Origin: Prorocentrum cordatum
Taxonomy: Eukaryota > Sar > Dinophyceae > Prorocentrales > Prorocentraceae
Direction of reading: 5' to 3'
NCBI GenBank assembly: GCA_963575745.1
Contig: CAUYUJ010014622.1
Coordinates: forward strand, 304,939-368,938
DNA: 64,000 nt
In this document: one piece after another, positions 20,470-30,567 of the stretch
How the letters are laid out: each line of letters begins with the position of its first letter
How positions within the stretch are numbered: the stretch's first letter is position 1
Position numbers and translations under genes: made by a program
Notes under the pieces: generated by a model
Database searches by the model: none
Seen by the model: the letters and a program-made list of their open reading frames with translations, nothing else
Told to the model about the DNA's origin: nothing

Positions 20470-20938
20470 GATGTGGGCGATAAGTGCCGCGGTCATCTGC
20501 CTGCTGGCCGGCGCCGCGAGAGCACATCTGTCTCAAGGGCTGGGCTGCTGAAGACCACGAGGTCGGCAGCGGAGAGGAGCCGTAAGTCGGGCATGTCTCT
20601 CCACAGGTGGAACATTCAAAAACAGTTTGAAAAACTGTTGTGGGACGAGTTTTGAATATGTTTGATGATTTGCTAATTTTTATTTGAGTATGTTTTCAAT
20701 TTTCTTTTTGCAATCCGCCTGTAGGAGGACATGCCCGACCTAAGAGGAGCCGTGTTATCGGAGATGGCCCCACGCTTCCCGCCAGGCTCGGCTCCCGGCC
20801 AACCTCACCAAGACCGCTGCGCCGCACGGACCACTGCGTTCGGCGGACGGGTCGAGAACAGCGTGAGACGCCGCAGGATGCCAGCTTCGCCTCACCTGCA
20901 CTGCTCGCTTTCCCTGCTGAGCGATATCGATGGTGAGT
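20470..20938 (+). pseudogene. Candidate secreted-protein fragment interrupted by a MITE
   Basis: ATG at 20470 opens MWAISAAVICLLAGAARA, a good signal-peptide pattern (hydrophobic core, AxA end), then HLSQG before a stop. Shifting frame at about 20536 gives WAAEDHEVGSGEEP up to 20581. Beyond the MITE, the same frame resumes as CYRRWPHASRQARLPANL if one 11-bp target copy and the element are removed, giving a GEEPCYRR junction. A Cys-containing GEExCY motif is one I associate with small predicted dinoflagellate secreted proteins, but this is from memory and weak. A GTGAGT follows GATATCGATG at about 20932 and could be a donor. As it stands the gene is broken by a frameshift plus the insertion, unless splicing removes the element. 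Confidence 0.4.
20573..20753. mobile_element. MITE family C, copy 2, with 11-bp target duplication and splice-like ends
   Basis: Body 20584-20742 with inverted ends AAGTCGGGCATGTC and GGACATGCCCGACCT. AGAGGAGCCGT is duplicated exactly at 20573-20583 and 20743-20753. The left junction reads GTAAGT (20582-20587), a consensus 5' splice site, and a pyrimidine-rich stretch ending CCTGTAG lies near the right end (about 20720). The target is a coding-like sequence. Target duplications of 9-11 bp with inverted ends are typical of Mutator-type non-autonomous elements. Confidence 0.85.
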
Positions 20939-20939
20939 G

Positions 20940-21133
20940 CTTTGTGTGAAGGTCCTGCCAGGGCGTCTTAAGTAGGGCAGGTGGTCAATCAACCCATCAA
21001 TTTTGTGACCAAGTTTGGCCTGATTAGAGTTCAACCTCGCATTCGCACATGATGCACACTTGCGGCACAATTGGATCACAAGTGCGACAAAGTAAGTCAA
21101 CGCTCGACTTTGGGAAATTGCACACTCACACAT

Positions 21134-21174
<41 letters not shown>

Positions 21175-21640
21175 CAGGCACGCGTACACACATGATTCGG
21201 AATTGATGCAACATTTGGTCATGGTGGCTTTGCAATCGATTCACAGTCGGCTCGCACATATGATTTACAACGGAGCCGCGATTTTACCAGAACGGGCTCA
21301 CAGCTCATTTCAAATTCGAACCTGAATTGATTCGATGTTGATTCACAGTTGAACCCCACCGTGAAACATTACACGACGTCACCGCGCAAACGACGAGATC
21401 ACTGCACCACGGTTCGTCGATCCACAATCGTTTCGCAGTTGTCTCAGAACGGACTCGTGCCTGAACCATCGTGGAATCACATGTGACACTCGATTGCATT
21501 ACGATGTTTCTACGACTTGTCCACGATGGACTCACAAGTGAGCCGCAGCTCCTTTAAATTGGACCAATAATCGATTCGCACTCGAATCGCAATCGATTCA
21601 CACCACGGCCTCCCGGCAGCGCACGACAGCACCCCGCAGC
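20940..21640. other. Degenerate GATTCACA-type repetition with a CA tract; no gene
   Basis: A (CA)n tract at 21121-21170, then loose repetition of words such as CGATTCACAGT and GAATCGCAATCGATTCAC to 21605. No coding signal. Confidence 0.55.
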
Positions 21641-21644
21641 CGCG

Positions 21645-21800
21645 TTTCGGAGCTCAGAGCGGATTTCTTGGATCCGCGCTGGGCCTCCCGGCGGCGCCGT
21701 CCCTGGTGCGCGGAGCGCGCCAGGGAGGGGAGTCCAGTGCAGATCCAAGAAATTTGCGTGGAGCGCCAAAAGTTTATGTTTATGGTTTCTGTTCCTCTTC
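21645..21800. mobile_element. MITE family B, copy 3 (worn)
   Basis: GAGCGGATTTCTTGGATCCG and CGCTGGGCC on the left, CCAGTGCAGATCCAAGAAAT and GGAGCGCCAAA on the right, in inverted orientation. The outer end is preserved only on the right (TTTATGTTTATGG). Confidence 0.75.
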
Positions 21801-22975
21801 TGCTCGCACGCACGCGCGGGCGCGAAGCTCGGAGAGCGGCTTGCCAGTGTGGGGGTGTCACAGAGGCTTCACACCCCTGCATCTTCTGTGGCAAGACCAC
21901 AGGTGGGCGGATTGAGTGCTGAAAATGCCCCGCGACAACGTGTTGAGTGCTGAAAAACGCTCCCAAGCAACCCAGGATAGCTTTCGGGCGGCTCTCCAGG
22001 CTCCCAGGAGGCCTCAAAAAGACTTCAAGAGAGCTCCGAGAGGCCTTCCGAGAGCGACCAGAGAACCTGACATCGTTAATTTTCATATTTTTGTTTCTAT
22101 CGTTTTTGGTCTTCTCACCATTTCATGTTTCGACCGCCCCGAGACCGCCCAAGAGGCCCCTAAGACGGCCCCAAGACGGGCAAAGACGGCTCCAATATTG
22201 CCGAAGAGGCGCCCAGGACAACTCCAGACCACCCCAGAACAGGCCCAAGATGAGCCCAAGAGCGGGAGCAGGAAGCCGCCAGAGACCTCCGAGAGGACTC
22301 TGGGACCCCCCAGAGGCCTCCAACACACCCCAGACCCTTGAGAGGCCCCCTCCGACGAGGCCCCCAAAACAGCCCAAGAGAGCTTCGACAGCCATCCCGA
22401 GAGAGCCCTAAGAGGGTCAAATCGTTGATTTCCAATGGTTTTTGTCTACGCTTTTCGCCTTCTCACGTTTTCCGGCTTCTAACGCTCCAAGGCCGAGGAA
22501 TTTGGAACAAAAGGAATTCCAGATATTCTTTGTTTTTCAGGTTGCGACTCTTACTCCCTATCGTCTTCCTCGAGCCCCATCAAGACTTCGGGGTCACATG
22601 CAAAAATGTTTCGGGAATGTTGTTGAACTCTCTGACGCTGTCTGGGCACTCTCTTGGATTGTTTTCGTGTCCTCTTGGCTGCCCTGAAACCATGGTAGAA
22701 ATCGAGATCCCATGACCCCATGAGTTGAAGCAGTGGAATTTTAGAATTCATTATTTTCCAAACTCACCCCTTGTTTATTTTCGCACGAAGACACCCAGGC
22801 ATCCCAACAGACCGTTGCCTGCATGCAGCAGACGTAGAACCTACAGCCCAGGCACTACAACTTGGAAAAACGGAGATCCCACATTCTTTTTTTCTCCTAC
22901 AAACAGCTTGCTGAACGGGGTGCTGCTGTGGTAGAAGCTAACTCCGGCTGGGGGAATTCAAGGCAGAGACGTCCT
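21801..22975. other. Intergenic; degenerate CCAAGA/CCCAAG repetition at 21960-22410
   Basis: Loose repeats of GCCCAAGA, CCCCAGAG and similar words, the reverse-strand style of the CTTGG repeats elsewhere. 22420-22975 is unique-looking without a credible gene. Confidence 0.45.
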
Positions 22976-22979
22976 CAAA

Positions 22980-24050
22980 GAATTCGTTCGCCTGAGACAT
23001 CCTCGCAAATCTCGTCTCTGAGTTGTCCAGGATTGGACGTTTCGCGTGAGACATCCTCCAAGCTCTGAGTTCCCGGATGCCGCGCAAGAGGTGGTCCGGC
23101 TCGTTTTGCTTGAGACATCCTCGCAACTCTGTGCTCCCAAATCCCGCGCGAGAGGTGGTCCGACCCGTTTCGCCTGAGACATCCTCCAAACTCTGAGCTC
23201 CCAGATGCCGCGCGAGAGGTGGTCCGGCCCGCATCGCCTGAGACATCCTCCAAACTCTCAGCTCTGAGATGCCGTGCGCGAGGTGGTCGGGCGCGTTTTG
23301 CTTGAGACATCTTCGCAACTCTGAATTCTGAGATGCCGCTCGCGAGGTGGTCCAGCCCATTTCGCCTGAGACATCCTCGAAACTCTGGGCTCCGAGATGC
23401 CGCGCAAGAGGTGGTCCGGCCCGTTTCGCCTAAGATATCCTCCAAACTCTGAGCCTTGATATGCCGTGCGCGAGGTGGTCCGGCCCGTTTTGCTTGAGAC
23501 ATCCTCGCAGCTCTGTGCTCCCAGATGCCGCGCGAGAGGTGGTCCGGCCCGTTTTGCTTGAGACATCCTCCAAACTCTGAGCCCCGAGATGCCGCCCAAG
23601 AGGTCCCTTTCACTTCAGACATCCTCGCACTTTTGCATTCCGAAATGCCGCGCGAGAGATGGTCCGGCCCGTTTCGTCTGAGACGTCTTCAAAATTCTGA
23701 GTTCTGAGATGCCGTGCGCGAGGTGGTCTGGCCCGTTTCGCCTGAGACATCCTCGAAACTCTGAGCTCTTAGCTGCCGCGCAAGAGGTGGTCCAGCCCAC
23801 TCCGCCTGAGACATCCTCGCAACTCTGACCTCGGAGATGCCGCGCGCGACGTGGTCCAGCCCGTTTCGCCTGAGACATCCTCGCAACTCTGAGCTGAGAT
23901 GCCCTGCGCGAGGTGGTCCGGCCCGTCTCGCCTGAGACATCCTCGCATTTCTGAGCTCTGAGATGTCGTGCGCAAGGTGGTCGGTTTCTTTTCGCACAAG
24001 ACATTCTCGCAATTCTGAGCTCACAGATGCCGCGCAAGAGGTGGTCCAGC
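22980..24050. repeat. Satellite of about 17 units, 60-66 bp
   Basis: The unit begins TCGCCTGAGACATCCTCGCA, continues CTCTGAGCTC and GAGATGCCGCGCG, and ends GAGGTGGTCCGGCCCG. The box GAGGATGTCTCAGGCGA, reversed, is shared with the satellite at 1-1531 although the rest differs. One further unit lies at 24438-24500, beyond an intervening duplication. Confidence 0.93.
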
Positions 24051-24052
24051 CT

Positions 24053-24437
24053 AGGAGCCCAGAAGACCACATGTTACATATCCCCCCTGGGACCCTCGGA
24101 GCCCCAGGAGGTCCCAGAGAGCTTCAGGAGGCCGCAGGACGCCCAGGACAGGCCCCAGGGGTCCTCAGGAGATTCCCAGGAGGCTCCCAGGAGGCCCACT
24201 ATCAGAACGTGTCAAGTTAATACACATCCAGTGTCGATTCGTTGATTTTTCCTGCTCTTGTGGCCCCCCCCATTTTGAGGGGCCCCGACGGCCACATGTT
24301 AGATATCCGCCCCTGGGAGCCCCTAAGAGGCTTCAGGAAGCCCCAGGTGGGGTCCAGGAGGCCACAGGAGACCACAGGAGGCCCAGGAGGAAGCCCCAGG
24401 AGGTCCCCAGGAGGCCCCAGGAGGCCCCAGGAGGCCC
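24053..24437. repeat. Duplicated CCACATGTTA segment splitting the satellite
   Basis: CCACATGTTANATATCC followed by CCCCTGGGA and then GGAGGCCCCAGGAGG-type words occurs twice, at 24066 and 24292. The pair lies between the main array and its last unit, so it looks inserted into the array. Confidence 0.65.
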
Positions 24438-24644
24438 CCGCAACTCGGAGCTCTGAGACGCCGCGCTCGAGGTGGTCCGGCCCGCTTCGCCTGAGACTTC
24501 CTTGCACCCAGGCGTGCCCGGCTTGTCGTGATCTCTGGAGTGGGATGCCTTTTTTTCTGTCCCTATCCATTCTGCCTCAAGACTTTTGTGCTCGTACGCA
24601 GTTGTTGTTATTCAGCATCTTCTAACACCCTTCATCGTGGTGCC

Positions 24645-27231
24645 ATGAAACAGTCGGGTATCTCGGCGCTGTTTCTCTAGGCTGCGCAGCAGCCTTGCAC
24701 TTCGACAGGGCCGAGCCTCGCGCAACGACCGCCACTGACGTAGCTGCCACCCTGGAGAAGCAGGCGGCGCAGTCGACCCTGACAGTGGAATACCTGATTG
24801 TCGGCGGAGGCGGTGGCGGCGCTTCCGGAGGCGGCGGCGGCGGCGGTGTGCTCCAGGGGACGGGCTTAGTCATATCCGTCGACGAAGTCATCACGGTTGG
24901 GGCAGGCGGTCTCGGAGGTTCGGGGGGCAGCGGAACTTTTGCGGAGGCAGCGAGCGGAGGAAACTCTTCGATCGGCTCTCTGGTGGCATACGGTGGCGGC
25001 AAGGGTGCGGGGGGCAGTTCCAGGACGGCCTCCAGCGGGGGTTCAGGCGGTGGAGGCTCCTTCGATCTGCCGAGTGTTGCGTACGCGGCTGGGGTTGCGG
25101 GACAGGGCAATCGTGGCGGGCGCAGCGACAGGTCGGCGTTCGGCGCAGGCGGCGGCGGCGGCGGCGCGGGCGGTGTTGGAAGCGACGCACCCCAACAGCA
25201 CTACGGAGGAGATGGTGGCATTGGAGTGGCGTCGTCAATTTCAGGCACTTCCATGTATTACGGCGGAGGCGGTGGCGGTGGCGTCAACGCAAATTGCTTT
25301 TGCACCACTTATCCAGGAGGGGCCGGCGGCCTAGGGGGCGGCGGCGATGGAAGCAGTTACGGCGGTGTTGGCGGCGATGACTTCAATGGCGAAGACGGAC
25401 AGGTAAACACTGGCGGTGGTGGCGGCGGTACGGATCCTGAATCTTCTTTGGCCGGCAATGGAGGGTCCGGCATAGTAATCATCAGGTACCTGAGTTCCAC
25501 CCCGTTGCTCCAAGGTGGCACAGTCACCACGAGCAATGGCTACCACATTCATACTTTCACAGCAACTGGGTCGCAGACCGTGACAGTCGAGGCGGCTCCG
25601 ACGCCCTACCCGACGGCCGTCCCGACGCCCTACCCGACGGCTTACCCGACGGCCTTCCCGACGTCGGGCGGAGGCGGCGGTGTGTCTGCCACTGGCGACC
25701 CCCACCTGCGGACCCTCCACGGTGAGCGGTTCGACTTGATGAGGCCAGGCAAGCATGTTCTGATTAACGTCCCTAGAGGAGTGCGCGCTGAAGAGGCATT
25801 GCTTCGCGTGCAGGCTGAGGCGCGCCGAAAGGGTAGCTCCTGTGCGGACATGTATCGAAGACGCCTACGGCGAATCACCGCTGCCCCTCGCCTTCTGGAA
25901 TCGCCCACGTGGCCGAGCGTTGGGCCATCTTGGGCTGTCGAAGACCGAAAAGAGCAAATTCGAACATCCTTCAAACACGTATGGAAAATCAATGGTTTTG
26001 GCCTCGTCGGGCCCTCCTGGAGGACCTCTCGGAGCCCTCTTTAGCCGTCTTGGAAGCCTCTTGGGCACCTCTTGGGCAGTCTTGGGCCGTCTGAGAGGCT
26101 TCTGGGGCGGACGTGGAGGCATCTTGGATCCTCCTTGGCCGTCTTGGAGGCTTGGAGGCCATCTTGGACCATCTCAGGCGGACTTGGAGGCCATCTTGTG
26201 CCATCTTGGCCGTCTTGGAGACATCTCGGAGTCCATTTGGGGTCATCTGGGGCGTGAAAGGCATTGACTGGCGCATTTTTCTGGGTGGCCGGCGGGACGG
26301 GCCGACGCCACAGGGGGAGAGTTTTCTTGGAGGGGAAACAAGCAAAACCCAACACCGAGAAGGGTCCAGCACGCCGGGCACCCGCCTGTGGCAAGCCAAC
26401 AGGGGGCGGCGGATCTACTGGCCTTCGTCGTCGTCGTCGTCGTCCTCCTCCTCCTCCTCCTCCTCCTCCTCCTCCTCCTCCTCTCCTCCTCCTCCTCCTC
26501 TCCTCCTCCTTCTCCTCCTCCTCCTCCTCCTCCTCCTCTCCTCCTCCTCCTCCCCGGGAGAGCCGCGAGTCTGGGGCCCCGGTCCCTTCGCAGTCTCTAG
26601 GCCTCCTAGATGGGGTCGGAGTAGATGGGGTCGGAGGATCGCGCCGCATCGCCGATACATCGGCGATGCATCGGCGATGCGGCTCGATGTGGGGCCCGGT
26701 TTTCTCCACGCCAACGTCGTCGATGCATCGCTGACGTCGCCAGTCCATGGCCGATGCATCAGCGATGCATCGTCGATGTATCGGCGATATGGTGAGATCC
26801 TCCGACCACATCCACTCGGACCCCATCCAGGAGGCCTCTATATACGCGGGAGGGGCCCGGGGGCATTCCAACTCGTGCCTCGCGGCACGGTGGCGGATTT
26901 CGTCGCCCTAAATCTGACAGGCAAGTGGGTCGACGAGTTGAGCGGGGGGGGCTTTCGATTCTTTGCTGGTGTCCCAAACGCTCACGTCGGCGCAGGGTGG
27001 CTGCATATCAAGAGCGTTGATGTCAAGGTCCGCTGGGGGCACACCAGCACAGGCGTCCAGTACCTCAACGTGTTCTTCCGCCACCTGGGCAAGGCGGGAT
27101 TCCCAGTTGGTAGGCTACTTGGCGAGGACGACCATTCCCAGGCAGCCACTCCAAACCCGCATTGCACTCGCAGCGTGTCTTTGCAAGCCATCATGGCTTC
27201 TGAAGGTTCTCTTGGAGTACAGAACAGTTGA
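24645..27231 (+). CDS. Secreted-type glycine-rich protein with a GDPH (VWD-like) domain; one ~1-kb intron; CT insertion in the signal peptide
   Basis: ATG at 24645 reads MKQSGISALFL, then a stop. Deleting one CT from TTTCTCTAGG (24673-24682) joins it to GCAAALHFDRAEP, giving a typical signal peptide. The main exon, open to 25855, has a glycine-rich domain from VEYLIVGGGGG to GNGGSGIVIIRY (about 24780-25495), the pattern of Gly-rich domains also known in bacteria and phages, and a TVTTSNGYHIHTF motif. A PTPYPTAVPTPYPTAYPT linker follows, then TGDPHLRTLHGERFDLMRPG (from 25691) and CADMY. The GDPH start resembles VWF type D. The reading resumes at 26899 as FVALNLTGKWVDEL, GGGFRFFAGVPNAHVGAGW, GVQYLNVFFRHLGKAGF and LLGEDDH, stopping at 27231. 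The intron carries CTTGG repeats, a TCC tract and a MITE; its borders are not plainly GT/AG. Likely extracellular, function unknown. Confidence 0.8.
25990..26265. repeat. Degenerate CTTGGAGGCCATCTTGG repeats in the intron
   Basis: Loose repetition of GCCATCTTGG, CCGTCTTGGAG and GCCTCTTGGG words, with no fixed period. Confidence 0.7.
26425..26553. repeat. CGT/TCC tract in the intron
   Basis: (CGT)n at 26425-26442 then TCC repeats with CTCTCC interruptions. Confidence 0.95.
26599..26839. mobile_element. MITE family D, copy 1 (in the intron)
   Basis: 241 bp with ends AGGCCTCCTAGATGGGGTC and CCCCATCCAGGAGGCCT. Subterminal GTCGGAGTAGATGGGGTCGG and interior GCATCGCCGATACATCGGCG-type palindromes. 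The second copy is at 30568-30742. Confidence 0.85.
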
Positions 27232-28225
27232 AGCTCTAGCTGCACTTGCACGACAGAACGCGCCCAGTCAGCCCCGCCTCGTCCTCCTCCTTTTTTCTCC
27301 CCCATCGTTGGAGTGCGTGCGCGGCGCACATGATCGCTGGTGCTTCTGCATGGGCCATTGATGGTGTCAGGGTTTTCGCCAGTGATGTTTCTTTGATAGG
27401 GCTGTCGCGTGCTGCGCTTCTTGGGATGGGCTCCCTCGAGCGCTTGGCCTGGCATGACCCATGCTTCAGAGAGACTCGGGCCACCGTCCTCTTCTGTTCT
27501 GTCCGCCCGTTCGCCAGCTCTGCTTTAGTTTGTTCGGCAGATGAAGCGTCGCGGGTTTCGCTCCACGCTTTGCAGTCTAGAATTTGTGTGCTTGTTTGGT
27601 ATTCCCATCGGCATGCATTGGTGTGTCGCATGGGTGGTCGGCGTGCGTTTGGCGTGCCGACTGGTAGTTAGCCCTTCTTCACCGTCTCGGAAAAGAAAAC
27701 ACATGCAAAAAAGCCCGGGCAGTTCCGAGGCGGTCCAACCGAGTCCCTTCGGGAGAGCTCGGGAGAAGCATCGCGTCCAAGATTGACCCCAACCCCACAT
27801 TGGCCCGCGCCGAGAAGCCCCAGAGAAACCTTCAATCATCTTCAAATGAACCCCATCAAGCGCAACGCACCATCCCTGCAGCCTTACGGCTGCGATGCGC
27901 TGCGGCGTCGTAGTTAGAGCCACTCCCTGGAACGACGGGCCCAATATCGTTTGGCGCCTCCGCAGAGCGCCCCGAGACTCCCAGGGCTTCCCAGAGAGTT
28001 CCAACGTTCAGAGGGTGCGCGAGGAGGCCCCTCGCAGATCCAAGAACTTTGAGGGACTCACAGTGCACCCTTGGGGCGACACAGCCTCCTCCATCCTCCC
28101 CCCTCTTTGGAGGCATCTTGGGCCCCAGGGTGCGTTAAGGACAAATGACTCTAAACGTATCGATCCTGAGGCCCATCGGCCATCTTGTCGGAACACATAC
28201 ATGGCGACCAACGTGCATGCGCGAG
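27232..28225. other. Downstream of the GDPH gene; no second gene recognised
   Basis: 27232 to about 27790 may be 3' untranslated sequence (TTGTTTGGTATTCCC, GTGTGTCGCATGGGTGG). Open frames here lack support. Degenerate CTTGG words reappear at about 27960-28140. Confidence 0.4.
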
Positions 28226-28228
28226 GTT

Positions 28229-28301
28229 GTGTTTCGATGGGCTCGCTCGCCTGTCCCGCGAGAACACGCGGACAGACAGATGGGCGAGCCCATCGAAACA
28301 C
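28229..28301. repeat. Inverted repeat with ~25-bp arms
   Basis: GTGTTTCGATGGGCTCGC on the left is reversed as GCGAGCCCATCGAAACAC on the right, with a loop of about 30 bp. Confidence 0.85.
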
Positions 28302-28603
28302 GAGCAAAATTGGTTACTTGCAAGCGCCATAACCTATGGAAAGGTAAGTGACGTCGACGTCGGCCCAGCGACGTCGATGTCCATCGTCGTCGACGTCGTC
28401 GCGTCGGCGTCGTCGACATCGACGTCGTCGCTGTCGTCGGGGGAGGAGGAGGGAGACGAGGAGAAGGCGGACAACGGCGAGGAAAACGCAGAAGCTCCTG
28501 TCCTCCCCTCCCCCTCTTCCTCCCCGCCCCTTCTCTCCGCCCCCCTCGCCTCCCGCCCTGTTCGCTTGCCCCGCGTCCCAGCCCTTCGAGGGAAAAAAAA
28601 CGC

Positions 28604-28606
28604 ACG

Positions 28607-28637
<31 letters not shown>

Positions 28638-28703
28638 ACATACATACATACATACATACATACATACATACATACATACATACCAACATACAAACATACA
28701 AAC

Positions 28704-28734
<31 letters not shown>

Positions 28735-28740
28735 CATACA

Positions 28741-28771
<31 letters not shown>

Positions 28772-28808
28772 GTAAAGTTATGTATGTGTATATATGTATG
28801 AATTTATA
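28604..28808. repeat. TA/CATA microsatellite
   Basis: (TA)n, (GATATA)n, (CATA)n with CAAA variants, (TA)n again, then (CATA)n. It is preceded at 28345-28440 by GACGTC/GTCGTC repeats. Confidence 0.95.
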
Positions 28809-28924
28809 TATCCGCAAGGGCTTCGGCCCATGCCGCCGGCCCCCTGTCTCGGATAATCGTAAATGCAACAGCTAAATCATGGGGACTGGGCGCCGCCGTG
28901 AAGCAGCGTCGGGACCTGCTTGTT

Positions 28925-29260
28925 TTTCGACCCAGGCCCCGCCGATGTGCGTGAGGGGTGTCGCCGGATTTCAGGAATGTTGCAAATCCTATGTTGTTTT
29001 TGACCCTGACCCCGCCGTTTTGCCTGAGGGGTGATACCGGATTTCAGACATGTTGCAAATCCATTGTGTTTTTGGATCCTGGCCCTTCCGATCTGCGTGA
29101 GGGGTGCCACTGAAGTGTAAACATGCGGCAAATTCTTTATGTTTTCGGACCCTGACCCCGCCGATCTGCGTGAGGGGTGCCACTGAAGTGTAAAAATGTG
29201 GCAAGTCCTTGATGTTGTTGGACCCTGACCCTGCGGATCTGCGTGAGCGGTGTAAATTTT
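28925..29260. repeat. Tandem array, 73-bp unit, 4.5 copies
   Basis: GACCCTGACCCCGCCGAT and TGCGTGAGGGGTG recur near 28929, 29002, 29075, 29148 and 29221. The first two units share GGATTTCAG, the later ones CCACTGAAGTGTAAA, so two subtypes exist. Confidence 0.9.
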
Positions 29261-29940
29261 TACCTCCCCAGAAATTCTGAGAACCCCCCCAGGGCGCGGT
29301 AGTTCTGCTGGTTTGGGCCCCCCCCCTCGCGCGTTCATCAACAAGGAGCGGTAAGTAGCAATCTAAAGGCTGCCGCCTCTGCCGCCCACCCCAAATCGGG
29401 GCGATGCGTTTAGGTTTGAGCTGCTCTGGTGTTCAGAGCTTGCTTGGCCTCGCCGAGGCCGCCATTGCTGTTGCGGTTGCTCTCGCCACGTGCTGAAGAG
29501 TCGAGCGAGGAGTTGTGAAGACCCAGCGCCTTCGATGTTCGTAGAAAGAGATGCTTGTGATTATGGACGCTCTTTTCTTGAGTCGCAGCGCAGCTCGCTC
29601 CTGCGCGCTCAGTGCCTGATTTGGGTCGTGGCGCTGTTGCTTCGCCCTTTGACAGCGCGCGGTTGCGCCGTGTCGCTCGCGAACAGAAGAAGTACCCCCG
29701 CCGGCCCATCCGAGAACAGACACCAGGCGAGCCGCCACGATCAGGGGGATGTGCAGCAGCAGGCGGCCCGGCAGCGCCAAGCGCCCGCAGCGCTGCGTGT
29801 GGGCTCCGCGGCTCCTCGCAGCCGTCCTGGTCGAGTGGCTGCTTCTCTCGTCGCCCGCGGCGCCTGCATGACGTCAGGCGTGTGCGAGGCCGTCTGGGCA
29901 GAGTGGCCCACTGTCGGTGCTCGCCGTGTGCGCGTCGCTC
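29261..29940. other. No gene assigned; weak coding signal on both strands
   Basis: On the minus strand about 29410-29700 one frame reads KSGTERAGASCAATQEKSVH and another LSAQERAALRLKKRASIIT; a plus-strand frame is also open. They cannot all be real and none has a start, splice border or family. Confidence 0.25.
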
Positions 29941-30480
29941 TGAGGGCGCCTCGGTGGCCTCCCGGGGCCCTCGTGGGGCCCTCTTTGGGGCTGCCGTGGA
30001 GGCCTTCTGGGCCCTCTTGGGGCTCTCTGCCGGGGGCCTCCTGGAGCCCACCTGGAGGCCTTGGCGGCCCCTCTTGGGGCCCATCTTGGAAGCCATCGGT
30101 CAACGAAGAGGGGGTGTGCTGAAGTACGGACCCCCGTCTGGGCCTGAGCATTGGCCTCCTCTCGGGGGCCTCTTGGGGCACTCTTGGGCGCCACCTCTTG
30201 GGGCCATCTTGAGGCCCCAGGAGCCCATCGGAAGCGAAATGGCGAGAAGGGAAAAAGCATTGCAAAACATTGGTTTTGACTGATTTGGGCCTCTTGGAGG
30301 CCTCCTTAGGAGGCTCGGAGGGCACTTGGGGCCGCCCTTGGGCGAGGTTGATGACTCATGAAAGCATAAGTATTGGAGGCTACCTCGAAGCATCTTGGGA
30401 TACCTTGAGCGATCTTGGAGTCCATCTGGGGCTCTCTGGGGCCCTCTTGCGACCATCTGGGGCAACAGGACCCTCTGACA
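29941..30480. repeat. Degenerate CTTGGGGCC/CTTGGAGCC repeats
   Basis: Words such as CCCTCTTGGGG, GCCTCCTGGAGCC and CATCTTGGAAGCC recur without a fixed period, the same style as the repeats in the intron at 26.0 kb. Confidence 0.65.
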
Positions 30481-30567
30481 CCTCGCGGGGGGAGGGGTCC
30501 AGACCAACAAGGGAGAGGGAGGGGAAAACTCCTCCCGGAAGGGGGAGAAGGGGGTTAACAGAACTTT

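Noticed and set aside
22980-24050. Possible CRISPR array
   Set aside because: The whole 60-66-bp unit is conserved with no unique spacers, and the context is eukaryotic satellite DNA.
25856-26044. Read-through of the GDPH exon to a stop at 26044
   Set aside because: Residues after CADMY lose all family resemblance and enter CTTGG repeats, while the rest of the domain is found at 26899-27231.
27246-27786. A second gene directly downstream of the GDPH gene
   Set aside because: Two overlapping open frames have Cys/Ser-rich, noise-like composition; more likely 3' untranslated sequence.
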